This document shows positions 16,720 through 25,490 of a stretch of 64,000 nt of DNA, piece after piece. The stretch is from UJ101 sp965262705. GTDB lineage: Bacteria; Bacteroidota; Bacteroidia; Flavobacteriales; UJ101. Numbering within the stretch: the first letter of the stretch is position 1; each line of letters opens with the position of its first letter. The stretch is from assembly GCA_965262705.1 (NCBI GenBank), contig OZ253556.1:2046001-2110000 (forward strand). Direction: 5' to 3'. Under the pieces are notes generated by a model, which had not been told where the DNA came from, made no database searches, and saw nothing but the letters and a program-made list of their open reading frames with translations. A program made the translations under genes and the position numbers.

Positions 16720-18216
16720 ATGCGAATAAAGCACGAAATTGTAAAAACTGCAGCAAAGTTCTACACTAATAAGGTTAAAAAATGGTCTCTAAAGCCCTTT
16801 GAAACCCAACAAAAAGTATTTCAAACCCTTATAAAACAGGCAAAAGGAACACAATTTGGAAAAGATCACGACTTCAATAGAATTCGCGACTATGAATCCT
16901 TTAAAAAACAAGTACCGTTAAGAGATTATGAAGCGCTAAGATTTTACATAGATCGAATAGTAGAAGGAGAACCTAACGTTTTATGGAAAGGGCTACCTAT
17001 GTATCTTGCAAAAACTTCTGGAACTACCTCAGGCGTTAAATACATCCCCATTACAAAAGAATCGATACCCTATCATATTCAAAGTGCGCGGGACGCTTTA
17101 ATGAGCTATATCCAGGAAACGAGAAATACGGATTTATTTGACGGAAAAATGATTTTTCTACAAGGAAGCCCCTTGTTACAAAAAAAGAACGAAATCCGAA
17201 CAGGTCGTTTATCTGGTATTGTAGCTCATCATATACCATTTTATGCCAAGCACAGCCAGATGCCTTCATGGGAAACCAACTGTATGGAAGACTGGGAAGT
17301 AAAAATTAATAAAATTGTAGAAGAAACTCTACCGGAAAAAATGTCTCTCATTAGTGGAATCCCTCCATGGGTACAGAATTATTTTGAACGATTGATTCAT
17401 AAATCAGGGAAACGAAATATTGCTGAAGTTTTTCCTAGGCTTAAACTACTAATCACCGGTGGCGTTAATTTTGCACCTTATCGCTCACGATTTGATGAAT
17501 TATTAGGAAAGAATATCGATCGCATTGAGACCTATCCTGCTTCTGAAGGATTTATTGCTTACCAGGATACACAAAAAGAACAAGGGCTTTTATTGCAGCT
17601 GAATCATGGTGTTTTTTATGAGTTCGTTCCAATGGAAGATTATTTTAAAGACAAGCCTGAGCGACTATCTGTTAACGAAGTAGAATTACATAAAGATTAT
17701 GCGATAGTTTTAAATACCAATGCAGGGCTTTGGGGCTATTTAATCGGTGATACGGTTCAATTCGTCAGTAAAAATCCTTATCGAATTATGGTTTCAGGGC
17801 GTGTAAAACACTTTATTTCCGCTTTCGGCGAACATGTAATTGGGCATGAAGTGGAAAAAGCCCTTGAAGAAACCTTAAAAAAATATCCGGCACAGATTAA
17901 CGAATTTACGGTTGCGCCTCAAGTTAATCCTTCTTTAGGATTACCTTACCACGAGTGGTTAATAGAATTTGAGAAAAAGCCGGAAGAATGGGATAAATTT
18001 ACTGCAAAGATAGACGATGAGCTATGCAAAAGAAACCTCTATTACAAAGACTTAATTCAAAGTAAGATGCTAGGAAAAGCCGTAGTGAGTGAGGTAAAAA
18101 AGGGAGGCTTTCAGACGTATATGAAATCCATAGGAAAGCTGGGCGGACAAAATAAAGTTCCGCGTTTGTGTAACCATCGGGAAATAGCAGACCAATTAGA
18201 ATTAATTGAAAAATAA
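16720..18216 (+). CDS. GH3-family acyl-adenylate-forming enzyme
   Basis: A 498-residue member of the GH3 family, adenylate-forming enzymes best known as plant auxin-amino acid conjugases; bacterial members have no established substrate. The ATP-binding loop is AKTSGTTSGVKYIPIT, the second adenylation motif is in ETYPASEGFIAYQ, and the GLWGYLIGDTVQF and SGRVKHFISAFGEHV segments are conserved. No signal peptide, so cytoplasmic. It follows ruvC closely. The family is clear; the substrate is not. Confidence 0.9.
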   Translation: MRIKHEIVKTAAKFYTNKVKKWSLKPFETQQKVFQTLIKQAKGTQFGKDHDFNRIRDYESFKKQVPLRDYEALRFYIDRIVEGEPNVLWKGLPMYLAKTSGTTSGVKYIPITKESIPYHIQSARDALMSYIQETRNTDLFDGKMIFLQGSPLLQKKNEIRTGRLSGIVAHHIPFYAKHSQMPSWETNCMEDWEVKINKIVEETLPEKMSLISGIPPWVQNYFERLIHKSGKRNIAEVFPRLKLLITGGVNFAPYRSRFDELLGKNIDRIETYPASEGFIAYQDTQKEQGLLLQLNHGVFYEFVPMEDYFKDKPERLSVNEVELHKDYAIVLNTNAGLWGYLIGDTVQFVSKNPYRIMVSGRVKHFISAFGEHVIGHEVEKALEETLKKYPAQINEFTVAPQVNPSLGLPYHEWLIEFEKKPEEWDKFTAKIDDELCKRNLYYKDLIQSKMLGKAVVSEVKKGGFQTYMKSIGKLGGQNKVPRLCNHREIADQLELIEK

Positions 18217-18237
18217 AAATCAGAGGATTGATAAAGA

Positions 18238-18519
18238 GCCCTCTCGCCTGCGCGGACTTGCCATTGCAAAAAGCACTTTAGAGAATTCTCCATAGAGAAG
18301 TAAGTAATTCACCATGGAGCGCTTGGCAAAACCTATAAGCGTTTGAAGTAAAACCATGTAAGAAGTTAAGTAAAATCATGCAAGGAGTTAAGTAAAGCTA
18401 TGCGAGGAGTTGAGTAAAACCATGCAAGGAGTTGAGTAAAACCATGCGAGGTTCTGGTAATGATCTCTAAGAGAAGGGCAAATATAGCGCCCTCTCGCCT
18501 GCGCGGACTTGCCGTTGCA
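18238..18519. repeat. 22-bp tandem array between 31-bp direct repeats
   Basis: A direct repeat GCCCTCTCGCCTGCGCGG... occurs at 18238-18268 and again at 18489-18519. Between them, four copies of a 22-base unit (ATGCAAGGAGTTGAGTAAAA and two more bases, with variants) run from 18356 to 18443, starting every 22 bases at 18356, 18378, 18400 and 18422, with a partial fifth at 18444. The first section (GCACTTTAGAGAATTCTCC) is shared with the 66-bp array at 20.5 kb. No open frame of useful length crosses it. This fills the 388 bases between the GH3-like gene and the lipoprotein gene. Confidence 0.85.
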
Positions 18520-18523
18520 GAAT

Positions 18524-18563
18524 AAAAAAAAGCGGAGGTTTAAATCAAACCTCCGCTTTTTTT
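18524..18563. terminator. Strong intrinsic terminator, probably bidirectional
   Basis: Thirteen-base stem AAAGCGGAGGTTT / AAACCTCCGCTTT with a five-base loop, flanked by A-runs on the left and T-runs on the right. It sits 42 bases beyond the stop of the lipoprotein gene read leftward and can also end rightward transcripts from ruvC/GH3. Confidence 0.9.
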
Positions 18564-18604
18564 ATCTTATTATTATGCTTTTTTTTTAGATAATTAAGCC
18601 CTTT

Positions 18605-20101
18605 TTATTGAATATAAAAATCGTCTACATAAATATCAAAGGCACTTTTGTTTCCTATTTTTAATGCCAGAAATGCCTTGCTTGAATCGTTATTTAAGTC
18701 AGAAATTCCACTCAAATCTAAAGTAATGGTTACCCAATCTGATGTATTAATGCTGCCGTCATAGGCATTTTGTCCAGAATGTTTAATCGTTTTAGCAACA
18801 GTGACATCACCTAAATTAAACTCATAATATTTATCATCAGATTTATCATCAGCTTTATAAAGATTAATTGAAATTGATTTATTAGCGGCTGTTCCCTTAA
18901 GTTTAAAAGTGAGTGTAGAATACGTAGCAGGCAGATTACCGGATGCTAATGTGGTAAATACATAATCATTATCTTTAGTGCCATCAGTTTTTATATACAA
19001 AGCCTTGCTGCCGTTAATCCCTGTTCCCGGTTCGTAGCTAGCATATTTTTTTAATCCATACTTATTATTAAGATTCATATCTTGTTCAAAATCTCCTCCT
19101 ATAAAGGCTAAAGTACCTGGATTTGAAGATGTTCCTGTTTTAGTAGATGATGTAGTACTTGTCGTTTTTTCTTCGGATTCTTCTGATGACTCGGATTTGT
19201 TTTCTTGAGTAAATACATATCCTTCTTCAACTGATCCAGAAGGAGTAAATGACTGTGTTCCTTCAGATGAAGTAACCTCTGCAACTACGTCAAAGTCCTT
19301 ATAAGATGATATTTCCATAGAAAGAGTGATGGTGAATATTTCACAATTTTTATCTATAGTATTAGATTCAGAAAAAAGATTTTTTATCTCATATACTTCT
19401 TTATCCCCATTTTTCACAGTCAAATGAATAACCGCCTCTTTATCTTTGGTACTATTAAAGAGTGTACCATCCGCTTTTGTAAACTTAGCCTTAAACGTAT
19501 TATTCTCGACTGTACTAGTTGTAATTGAGAATCCAAGCTTTTCTAATGCAGGCGGTGATGAAGGCTCCCCAGTAACTGATTGTTCTATTTTAGGTCTTAT
19601 TTCTACATTAACATTGGTTGGAGAACCTATCGTCATATTAAATGATTGGTATTGCTTAAGGTCATAAGTTGTACCATCTTTAGTAATATCAAATTTTGTA
19701 ATGGTGTATTCTTTTCCGTCGCCATCTCCCGCTTCAAGATAAAAACCACCCTCTAGCGTAAATATATCACCACTCTTATCATCCTTATCCTTAACAAACT
19801 TGAATTTTACACCATCATCACGATAAAATTTTGTTCCGACTATTTTATCTTGATCTGTATAATATGTAGCTGCGGTTGTGCTTTCTTCATCCCCCGCTAC
19901 GATATATAATGTTACTTCGTCTCCCTCTTCAATCTTAAACTCAGAATCTCCATCCTCGTTTGATACTAAACTGCTTATCGCCTTTGCTGAGAAAGTTACT
20001 TTTTCCAAAGGGGGCGCAATCTTCTGCTCCTTTCTGTCGTTGTCACAACTGACCGTTGATAAAACGCCCAGGCAAGACAAGCCCATAATTAATTTGTTCA
20101 T
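18605..20101 (-). CDS. Large lipoprotein with C-terminal jelly-roll-like domain, function unknown
   Basis: From the ATG at 20101 the product has 498 residues and begins with a lipoprotein signal (MNKLIMGLSCLGVLSTVSCD). Two or more beta-rich domains follow, then a Ser/Thr/Glu linker of about 30 residues near residue 310, then a C-terminal domain with GGDFEQDMN, GSKALYIKTDG and a DIYVDDFYIQ end, which resembles carbohydrate-binding jelly rolls; this fold is an inference. The same frame extends upstream to 20224, but that part is a tandem duplication of the start region. I choose the innermost ATG because only it places the signal peptide at the N-terminus. Tandem arrays lie on both sides of the gene, and a strong terminator follows it. 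Confidence 0.7.
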   Translation of the reverse strand: MNKLIMGLSCLGVLSTVSCDNDRKEQKIAPPLEKVTFSAKAISSLVSNEDGDSEFKIEEGDEVTLYIVAGDEESTTAATYYTDQDKIVGTKFYRDDGVKFKFVKDKDDKSGDIFTLEGGFYLEAGDGDGKEYTITKFDITKDGTTYDLKQYQSFNMTIGSPTNVNVEIRPKIEQSVTGEPSSPPALEKLGFSITTSTVENNTFKAKFTKADGTLFNSTKDKEAVIHLTVKNGDKEVYEIKNLFSESNTIDKNCEIFTITLSMEISSYKDFDVVAEVTSSEGTQSFTPSGSVEEGYVFTQENKSESSEESEEKTTSTTSSTKTGTSSNPGTLAFIGGDFEQDMNLNNKYGLKKYASYEPGTGINGSKALYIKTDGTKDNDYVFTTLASGNLPATYSTLTFKLKGTAANKSISINLYKADDKSDDKYYEFNLGDVTVAKTIKHSGQNAYDGSINTSDWVTITLDLSGISDLNNDSSKAFLALKIGNKSAFDIYVDDFYIQ

Positions 20102-20263
20102 TACATTGTTTTTTTTACTTGGTTGTGCTTGATTTGATTTGTTCATTGCATTGTTTTTTAATGGGTTGATAAAACATAATAAATTGTTCTTTTTACTTGG
20201 TTGTACTTTATTTGATTTGTTCATTGCATTGTTTTTTTAATGGGTTGATAAAACATAATAATA
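20098..20263 (-). repeat. Tandem duplication of the lipoprotein start region
   Basis: A 78-base unit that begins at 20142 and again at 20220 in plus coordinates, with a third, shortened version next to the gene at 20098-20141. Each carries the start context AATGAACAAAT followed by codons for S-N-x-x-Q-P-S-K-K-N-N. Because 78 is a multiple of three, all ATGs are in frame with the lipoprotein. Confidence 0.8.
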
Positions 20264-20510
20264 AGATTTTAATAAGAATTCTTTGTAAAAGAATAATATT
20301 ATCCTTAAAAAACAATGTATAATAGGTTAAGTTTACGTTAAATTTTTGTAATGTACCTCAGAACTTAGTCTAGAAAAGGGTTTATTAGAGGCGTATCATT
20401 GAAGGATTTTCACTTTTTTAGCAGGAATTAAATTAAAAATAAAGAAAAATAAGCAATATAAGACCTTTAATTTACGCTAATTTGCTCTTTGCAAAAAGCA
20501 CTTTAGAGAA

Positions 20511-20885
20511 TTCTCCATGTAGAAGGAAGTAACTCATCATGGAGCGTTAGGCAACTTACCATGGGAAGTTAAACCATTTGTCATGGAGAAGTAAGTAACT
20601 CATCATGGAGCGTTAGGCAACTTACCATGGGAAGTTAAACCATTTGTCATGGAGAAGTAAGTAACTCATCATGGAGCGTTAGGCAATTTACCATGGGAAG
20701 TTAAACCATTTGTCATGGAGAAGTAAGTAACTCATCATGGAGCGTTAGGCAACTTACCATGGGAAGTTAAACCATTTGTCATGGAGAAGTAAGTAACTCA
20801 CCATAGAGCGTTAGGCAACTTACCATGGGAAGTTAAACCATTTGCCATGGAGAAGTAAGTAACTCACCATAGAGCGTTAGGCAAA
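20511..20885. repeat. 66-bp tandem array, about 5.6 copies
   Basis: The landmark ATGGAGCGTTAGG (ATAGAGCGTTAGG in the last two) recurs exactly every 66 bases at 20539, 20605, 20671, 20737, 20803 and 20869. Each unit also holds a CCATGGGAAG block and a CATGGAGAAG block. Every frame of the unit on both strands contains a stop, so it is not coding. The array is preceded by GCACTTTAGAGAATTCTCC as at 18.27 kb and followed by a GACTTGCCGTTGCAGAAT block as at 18.51 kb. Around it, 20264-20510 is AT-rich upstream DNA of the lipoprotein gene and 20886-21085 shows nothing else recognisable. Confidence 0.92.
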
Positions 20886-21085
20886 ACTTGAGACTGCTCG
20901 CTTACGCGGGGACTTGCCGTTGCAGAATAGATAAAAAAGCACAAAACGAATCATTTCTCATTTTAAATAAAATGCTAACTACACCGCCGGTATAAATTCT
21001 TGATGTAGTTTAAAATCAAAAATTTAATTTATAAAAACTTGATAAATGAGTAAAATAAAAACGTTAGTTGTAGGGACAGCGTTAA

Positions 21086-21271
21086 GAGACCGTTGCAAAA
21101 AGCACGCTAACAAAAAAATGCAATGCCCGAAGAACTGCAAGTCAGCGTAAGCTAAAATTAAATACCGGAGCAACCTAATGGGTGTGGAGGATATTCATTT
21201 TTTAAGAATGGCGCTGTTTGAAGTTAAATGCTTTAATATGTATGCTTTTTTATGTATTATGCGAAGGTCTT
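21086..21271. repeat. Dispersed MITE-like repeat, full copy (inverse orientation)
   Basis: Starts GAGACCGTTGCAAAAAGCAC; the far end is eroded (ATGCGAAGGTCTT). Interior blocks GGAGCAACC and GGGTGTGGAGGAT are present. It lies 29 bases before the start of the dipeptide-importer ATPase gene and creates an in-frame ATG at 21178. Confidence 0.82.
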
Positions 21272-21300
21272 TAGAGATACAAATGATCAATCCATACCTA

Positions 21301-22974
21301 ATGAACCTATTAGAAATAAACAACTTAACCCTTCGATTTAGTCAGCAGAAGGCTTTACATAATATTTCATTTTCGTTAGAAAAGAAAGAGATTATGGGAT
21401 TAGTGGGCGAATCAGGCTCGGGAAAGTCGTTAACGGCTTATGCCATTGCCGGGTTGCTTCCTGCATCAGTTATTATAGAATCTGGAGAAATTCTTTTCAA
21501 AGGAATCGATCTATTAACGTTGTCTTCACGAGAAAGACGTCAATTCTCAGGGAAAGAAATCGCCATGGTTTTTCAGGAACCCATGACCAGCCTGAATCCA
21601 AGTATGACCTGTGGAAAACAAGTACTAGAAGCTATTTTATTACATGAGAAAATTACAAAGAAAAAAGCGATAGAAAAAGTATTGAGTTTATTTGAACAAG
21701 TATTGTTACCTGAACCCAAGCGTATTTTTAACAGCTATCCACACCAACTTTCCGGTGGACAGAAACAACGGGTGGTGATTGCTATGGCTATCAGTTGTAA
21801 CCCTTCATTACTCATTGCTGATGAACCTACCACAGCACTTGATGTTACGATACAAAAAGAAATACTTTTTCTATTAAAAAAATTACAGGAAACCCTTCAA
21901 ATGAGTATTATTTTTATTTCACATGACTTAGGCGCGGTTCATCAGCTATGTCATAAAATAATGGTGATGTTTCAAGGAAAAATGATAGAAAAAAATACGG
22001 TTAAAAATATATTTACACATCCTAAAAAGTCATATACTCGTGGATTAATTGCCTGTCGTCCAAGAATGGATATACGTCTTAAACGGTTAATTACAGTGTC
22101 TGACTTTATTGAAAATACTCATGCTGCAAAAGAAGTGGAAACAGCAGAGGAAAGAAAGCAGCATCAACAAAAAATTTATCATCGACAACCCTTGTTAGAA
22201 ATTAAAAACCTGAGCAAATATTATCCTAGACCTTCTGGTATTTTTAGAGGTAAAAAATATTTTAAAGCGATTGACGGAATTAGCTTTACTATTTATCCGG
22301 GTGAAACTGTTGGATTGGTGGGAGAGTCAGGTTGTGGAAAAACCACTTTGAGCCGGACCCTTCTCCAATTGCAAAAGCCGACTGCCGGTGAAATTTATTA
22401 TAAAGGAGAAGACCTTGCAAAGGCTTCCAATAAACGTTTGAGAGAATTAAGAAAAGAAATTCAAATTATTTTTCAAGACCCTTATTCCAGTCTTAATCCA
22501 AGGAAAACGATTGCAGAAACCCTTATTGAACCTATGAGGGTGCATCGAATAGGTAAAAACAAAAAGGAATGCCTTGAAAAAGCCATTTATTTATTAAAGC
22601 AAGTCAGTCTTTCAGAGGGTTATCTAAAACGCTATCCGCACGAGTTCTCTGGCGGACAGCGACAGCGTATTGCTATTGCCAGAGCCTTGGCTTTAAATCC
22701 TCAATTTATTATTTGTGATGAATCGGTTTCTTCACTGGATATTTCTATACAAGCACAAGTTCTAAACCTTTTGAACGAATTGAAAAAGGAATTTGGATTG
22801 ACTTATCTTTTTATCTCTCACGATTTATCTGTTGTAAAACACATGAGCAATCAATTATTGGTTATGAACAAAGGAAAGATAGAAGAGATGGGTGATGCAG
22901 ATAAAATCTATCATCATCCTGAAAAAAAATATACTCAGCGCTTGATTGATGCTATTCCTAAAATTATAAATTGA
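21301..22974 (+). CDS. Peptide ABC importer ATPase, DppD-DppF fusion
   Basis: Two ABC ATPase domains in one chain, energising uptake of oligopeptides or dipeptides. Domain 1 has Walker A GESGSGKS (about residues 36-43), signature LSGGQKQR and Walker B LLIADEPTTALD. Domain 2 has Walker A GESGCGKTT, signature FSGGQRQR and Walker B FIICDESVSSLD. Each ends with the peptide-importer C-terminal motif (HPKKSYTRGLI; HPEKKYTQRLI). Start chosen at ATG 21301 (MNLLEINNL); ATG 21283 is also possible. A longer frame from 21178 translates a dispersed repeat and is rejected. No permease genes are adjacent. The binding-protein fragment at 1-1284 could be a partner, by inference only. A repeat starts inside its stop codon. 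Confidence 0.92.
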   Translation: MNLLEINNLTLRFSQQKALHNISFSLEKKEIMGLVGESGSGKSLTAYAIAGLLPASVIIESGEILFKGIDLLTLSSRERRQFSGKEIAMVFQEPMTSLNPSMTCGKQVLEAILLHEKITKKKAIEKVLSLFEQVLLPEPKRIFNSYPHQLSGGQKQRVVIAMAISCNPSLLIADEPTTALDVTIQKEILFLLKKLQETLQMSIIFISHDLGAVHQLCHKIMVMFQGKMIEKNTVKNIFTHPKKSYTRGLIACRPRMDIRLKRLITVSDFIENTHAAKEVETAEERKQHQQKIYHRQPLLEIKNLSKYYPRPSGIFRGKKYFKAIDGISFTIYPGETVGLVGESGCGKTTLSRTLLQLQKPTAGEIYYKGEDLAKASNKRLRELRKEIQIIFQDPYSSLNPRKTIAETLIEPMRVHRIGKNKKECLEKAIYLLKQVSLSEGYLKRYPHEFSGGQRQRIAIARALALNPQFIICDESVSSLDISIQAQVLNLLNELKKEFGLTYLFISHDLSVVKHMSNQLLVMNKGKIEEMGDADKIYHHPEKKYTQRLIDAIPKIIN

Positions 22975-23170
22975 GACCGTTGCAGAACACATAAAAAAGT
23001 ATACATATTAAAGCATTTAGCTTCGCTGACTTGCAAAGGTTGCTCCGGCGTTTAATTTTTATGGGGCGTTGCATTTTTTTGTTCGCGTGCGTTTCGACAA
23101 GTTCAATACAAGCTTTTTGCAACGGTCTCTACAAGCATTTTTTTGCTAAAGTGATTTTTGCAATGGTCTC
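22973..23170. repeat. Dispersed MITE-like repeat with a doubled right end
   Basis: Starts GAGACCGTTGCAGAACACAT, overlapping the TGA stop of the ATPase gene, and shows two successive right ends (GCAACGGTCTC to 23129 and GCAATGGTCTC to 23170). It lies between two convergent genes. Confidence 0.85.
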
Positions 23171-23195
23171 AAATTGATATCTTTAGCTTCTTTTT

Positions 23196-25040
23196 TTAGC
23201 CAAAGTTCTGTAATTCAATTAACTTTTTATACGCGCCTTCTTTTGCTAATAAGGATTGATGTGTGCCTTGCTCGATTATTTTTCCTTCTTCCATTACTAC
23301 GATTAAATCTGCATTTTGAATGGTGGATAATCGATGAGCAATTACTAAAGAGGTTCGATTTTTTGTCATATTTTCCAGCGCCTCTTTTACCAATTTTTCC
23401 GTATGAGAGTCTAAAGCAGAGGTCGCTTCGTCAAGAATCATAATCGGCGGATTTGCTAATATGGCGCGCGCAATGCTAAGACGTTGTTTTTGTCCGCCTG
23501 AGAGTTTATTACCTGAATCGCCAATAGAGGTTTCATATCCGGCGTCTAATTTCTCAATAAAATCATGCGCATTGGCTATTTTCGCTGCTTGAATTACTTC
23601 TTCTTTAGTAGCTTGAGGATTGCCTAATATTAAATTATTAAAAATCGTATCGTTAAACAAAATACTTTCCTGAGTAATCATTCCAAATAAATTATGGTAA
23701 TCGGCTAGTTTAATTTTTGTGATATTTATTCCATCAATTTTAATTTCTCCTTTGGTTACATCGTAAAAACGGGTGATTAAGTTAGCAAGTGTACTTTTAC
23801 CGCTTCCGCTGCTTCCTACTAAGGCAAGGGTTTGTCCTTTATTTAAGGTAAGGTTAAAATCTTTGATCACCTCGCTTTCGTTATATTTGAATGATATCTT
23901 TTCAAAGGTAATTGCCTGATTGAAAGTTTCTTTTGAAATTGAATTTTTATGATCTTTTATAGCAACTGGTGCTTCAATAATTTCAAAGATTCGGTCGGCA
24001 GATGCCCGTCCTTTATTGATGTTAGAAAATGCTTTTGAGAAAAGTTTTATAGGGTCTAATAGGGTATAAAAAAGTCCAATATAGCTTATAAATTCAGAGC
24101 CTCTCATCCCTTTTCCTTCTATTTGAAGGCGCCCCCCATAGTAGATAATGATTACTAAAAGAATAGCTCCTATAAACTCGCTTACCGGCGAGGCAAGTTC
24201 ATTTCGCAGTAGGACACGTTTTAAGTATTTTTGATGTAATTGGGTAGAAGATTCAAATTTTTGTTGCGTTTGTTGGTCTGCATTAAATATTTTAATAATC
24301 TTTAATCCTGATAAGGTTTCATCTACATTTGAAATGACTATACCCAGTTGTTTTTGTGCTTTTTTTGAGCCTCTCTTCAGGCTTCTGCCGAGCAAAGAAA
24401 TAAAAGTTGCCAGCGCAGGAAAAATAAGGAGTGCAAAAAGTGTAAGGCGCGGATTCATAAAAAAGAGTGAAATGAGATAAATAATAATCATAATAGGAGA
24501 TCGAATCATATCAATAATAGATCCAAGAATAGCATTTTCGACTTCTGAAACGTCGTTTGAAATACGTGAAACGGTGTCGCCTTTTTTTTTCTCGGTAAAA
24601 AAAGCTATAGGGAGCGTTAAAATTTTTTGATGTATGGCGTTTCTAAAATCTTTGGTAACACCGGTTTTTAAGGAGATTAAAAAAATTTGTCCCAGAAAAC
24701 GAAAAAAATTACGAAATAAGAAAACAATCAAAAATCCTGCACAGAAAAAACCTAAGGCGTAAACTACTCCTTTTTCTTCTTTTATGTTTTGCGTAAAAAA
24801 ATAAAGATAATTTTTAGCATAACTACCTAAAGAAGAAATTCCTTGATATACGGGTTGTTTTACCGTATTGTATTTCTCATCAAACATAATGGATAATACG
24901 GGGATCATCATAATCATTGCCAACACATTGAGCAGTGCATATAGCGTATTAAAAAATATAGAAAAAGAAAAAGATCTTACATAAGGCTTTACATAACTTA
25001 TAGTTCTGTTTAATGTATTCATAAAAGGAAATAAGCCCAA
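23196..25040 (-). CDS. ABC transporter, fused membrane and ATPase domains (MsbA-like)
   Basis: A 614-residue half-transporter that should work as a homodimeric exporter. The N-terminal type-I exporter membrane domain has six helices and the LPIAFFTEKKKGDTVSRISND coupling region. The ATPase domain has Walker A GSSGSGKST, signature LSGGQKQR, Walker B IMILDEATSALD and the switch histidine in VIAHRLSTI. The organisation resembles MsbA, which flips lipid A, but lipid or drug export cannot be separated by sequence alone. It is a single gene. Confidence 0.9.
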   Translation of the reverse strand: MGLFPFMNTLNRTISYVKPYVRSFSFSIFFNTLYALLNVLAMIMMIPVLSIMFDEKYNTVKQPVYQGISSLGSYAKNYLYFFTQNIKEEKGVVYALGFFCAGFLIVFLFRNFFRFLGQIFLISLKTGVTKDFRNAIHQKILTLPIAFFTEKKKGDTVSRISNDVSEVENAILGSIIDMIRSPIMIIIYLISLFFMNPRLTLFALLIFPALATFISLLGRSLKRGSKKAQKQLGIVISNVDETLSGLKIIKIFNADQQTQQKFESSTQLHQKYLKRVLLRNELASPVSEFIGAILLVIIIYYGGRLQIEGKGMRGSEFISYIGLFYTLLDPIKLFSKAFSNINKGRASADRIFEIIEAPVAIKDHKNSISKETFNQAITFEKISFKYNESEVIKDFNLTLNKGQTLALVGSSGSGKSTLANLITRFYDVTKGEIKIDGINITKIKLADYHNLFGMITQESILFNDTIFNNLILGNPQATKEEVIQAAKIANAHDFIEKLDAGYETSIGDSGNKLSGGQKQRLSIARAILANPPIMILDEATSALDSHTEKLVKEALENMTKNRTSLVIAHRLSTIQNADLIVVMEEGKIIEQGTHQSLLAKEGAYKKLIELQNFG

Positions 25041-25148
25041 AAATAAATAATATTTTGGAGTTCACTTTTGAGAAACTATATTGATGGGTATTTAGCGTAC
25101 GCCTACTTGTAGCGGATAGAGTGCTTTGTTCAAAAAGGGTTTAGAATC

Positions 25149-25272
25149 TTTGCGGGGCGAGCGTTAGGGATAGAAGCGGTATCCTTTTTCTTGGGGTGAG
25201 ATTTTTTAACCCAAGAAAAAGATTTAGCGGATAGCCCGACCGCCCTTAGGCGGGAACGCCAAAAAAAATAGA
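25149..25272. repeat. Second dispersed repeat (hairpin-rich), copy 1
   Basis: About 120 bases shared with 48302-48425: GAGCGTTAGGGATA, then TATCCTTTTTCTTGGGG paired with a CCCAAGAAAAAGAT block, then GCGGATAGCCCGAC and GGCGGGAACGCC. It directly abuts a copy of the first dispersed repeat at 25274. The stretch 25041-25148 shows only a repeat scrap. Confidence 0.8.
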
Positions 25273-25273
25273 A

Positions 25274-25455
25274 GAGACAGTTGCAGAATACACAAAACTC
25301 TGGCTAGACCTTTTCTTTACTTCGACAAGTTCGGTTACCGAAAATTAAAATCCTCCACACCCATTAGGTTGCTCCGGTATTTAATTTTAGCTTTCGCTGA
25401 TTTGCAGTTCCTCGGGCGCTGCATTTTTTGTTAGCATGCTTTTCGCAACGGTCTC
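25274..25455. repeat. Dispersed MITE-like repeat, full copy
   Basis: Starts GAGACAGTTGCAGAATACAC and ends TTTTCGCAACGGTCTC, with the interior blocks AAAATTAAAATCCTCC and GGTTGCTCCGG. It lies directly in front of the promoter of the TamL-like gene. Confidence 0.87.
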
Positions 25456-25471
25456 ATATTTTTTGTTCGTT

Positions 25472-25479
25472 TATCTTTG
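25472..25479 (+). promoter_or_regulatory. Probable promoter -7 box of the TamL-like gene (TATCTTTG)
   Basis: TAnnTTTG match only 11 bases before TTG 25491 and 14 before GTG 25494, implying a very short leader. It lies inside the longer frame that begins at 25428, which argues against that start. Confidence 0.6.
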
Positions 25480-25490
25480 TAAATAAAAAA

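Noticed and set aside
18356..20885. Possible CRISPR arrays
   Set aside because: Units are joined head to tail without unique spacers, and no cas genes are present.
25428..25490. Longer start of the TamL-like gene
   Set aside because: It begins inside a dispersed repeat and crosses the promoter; the lipoprotein signal starts later.
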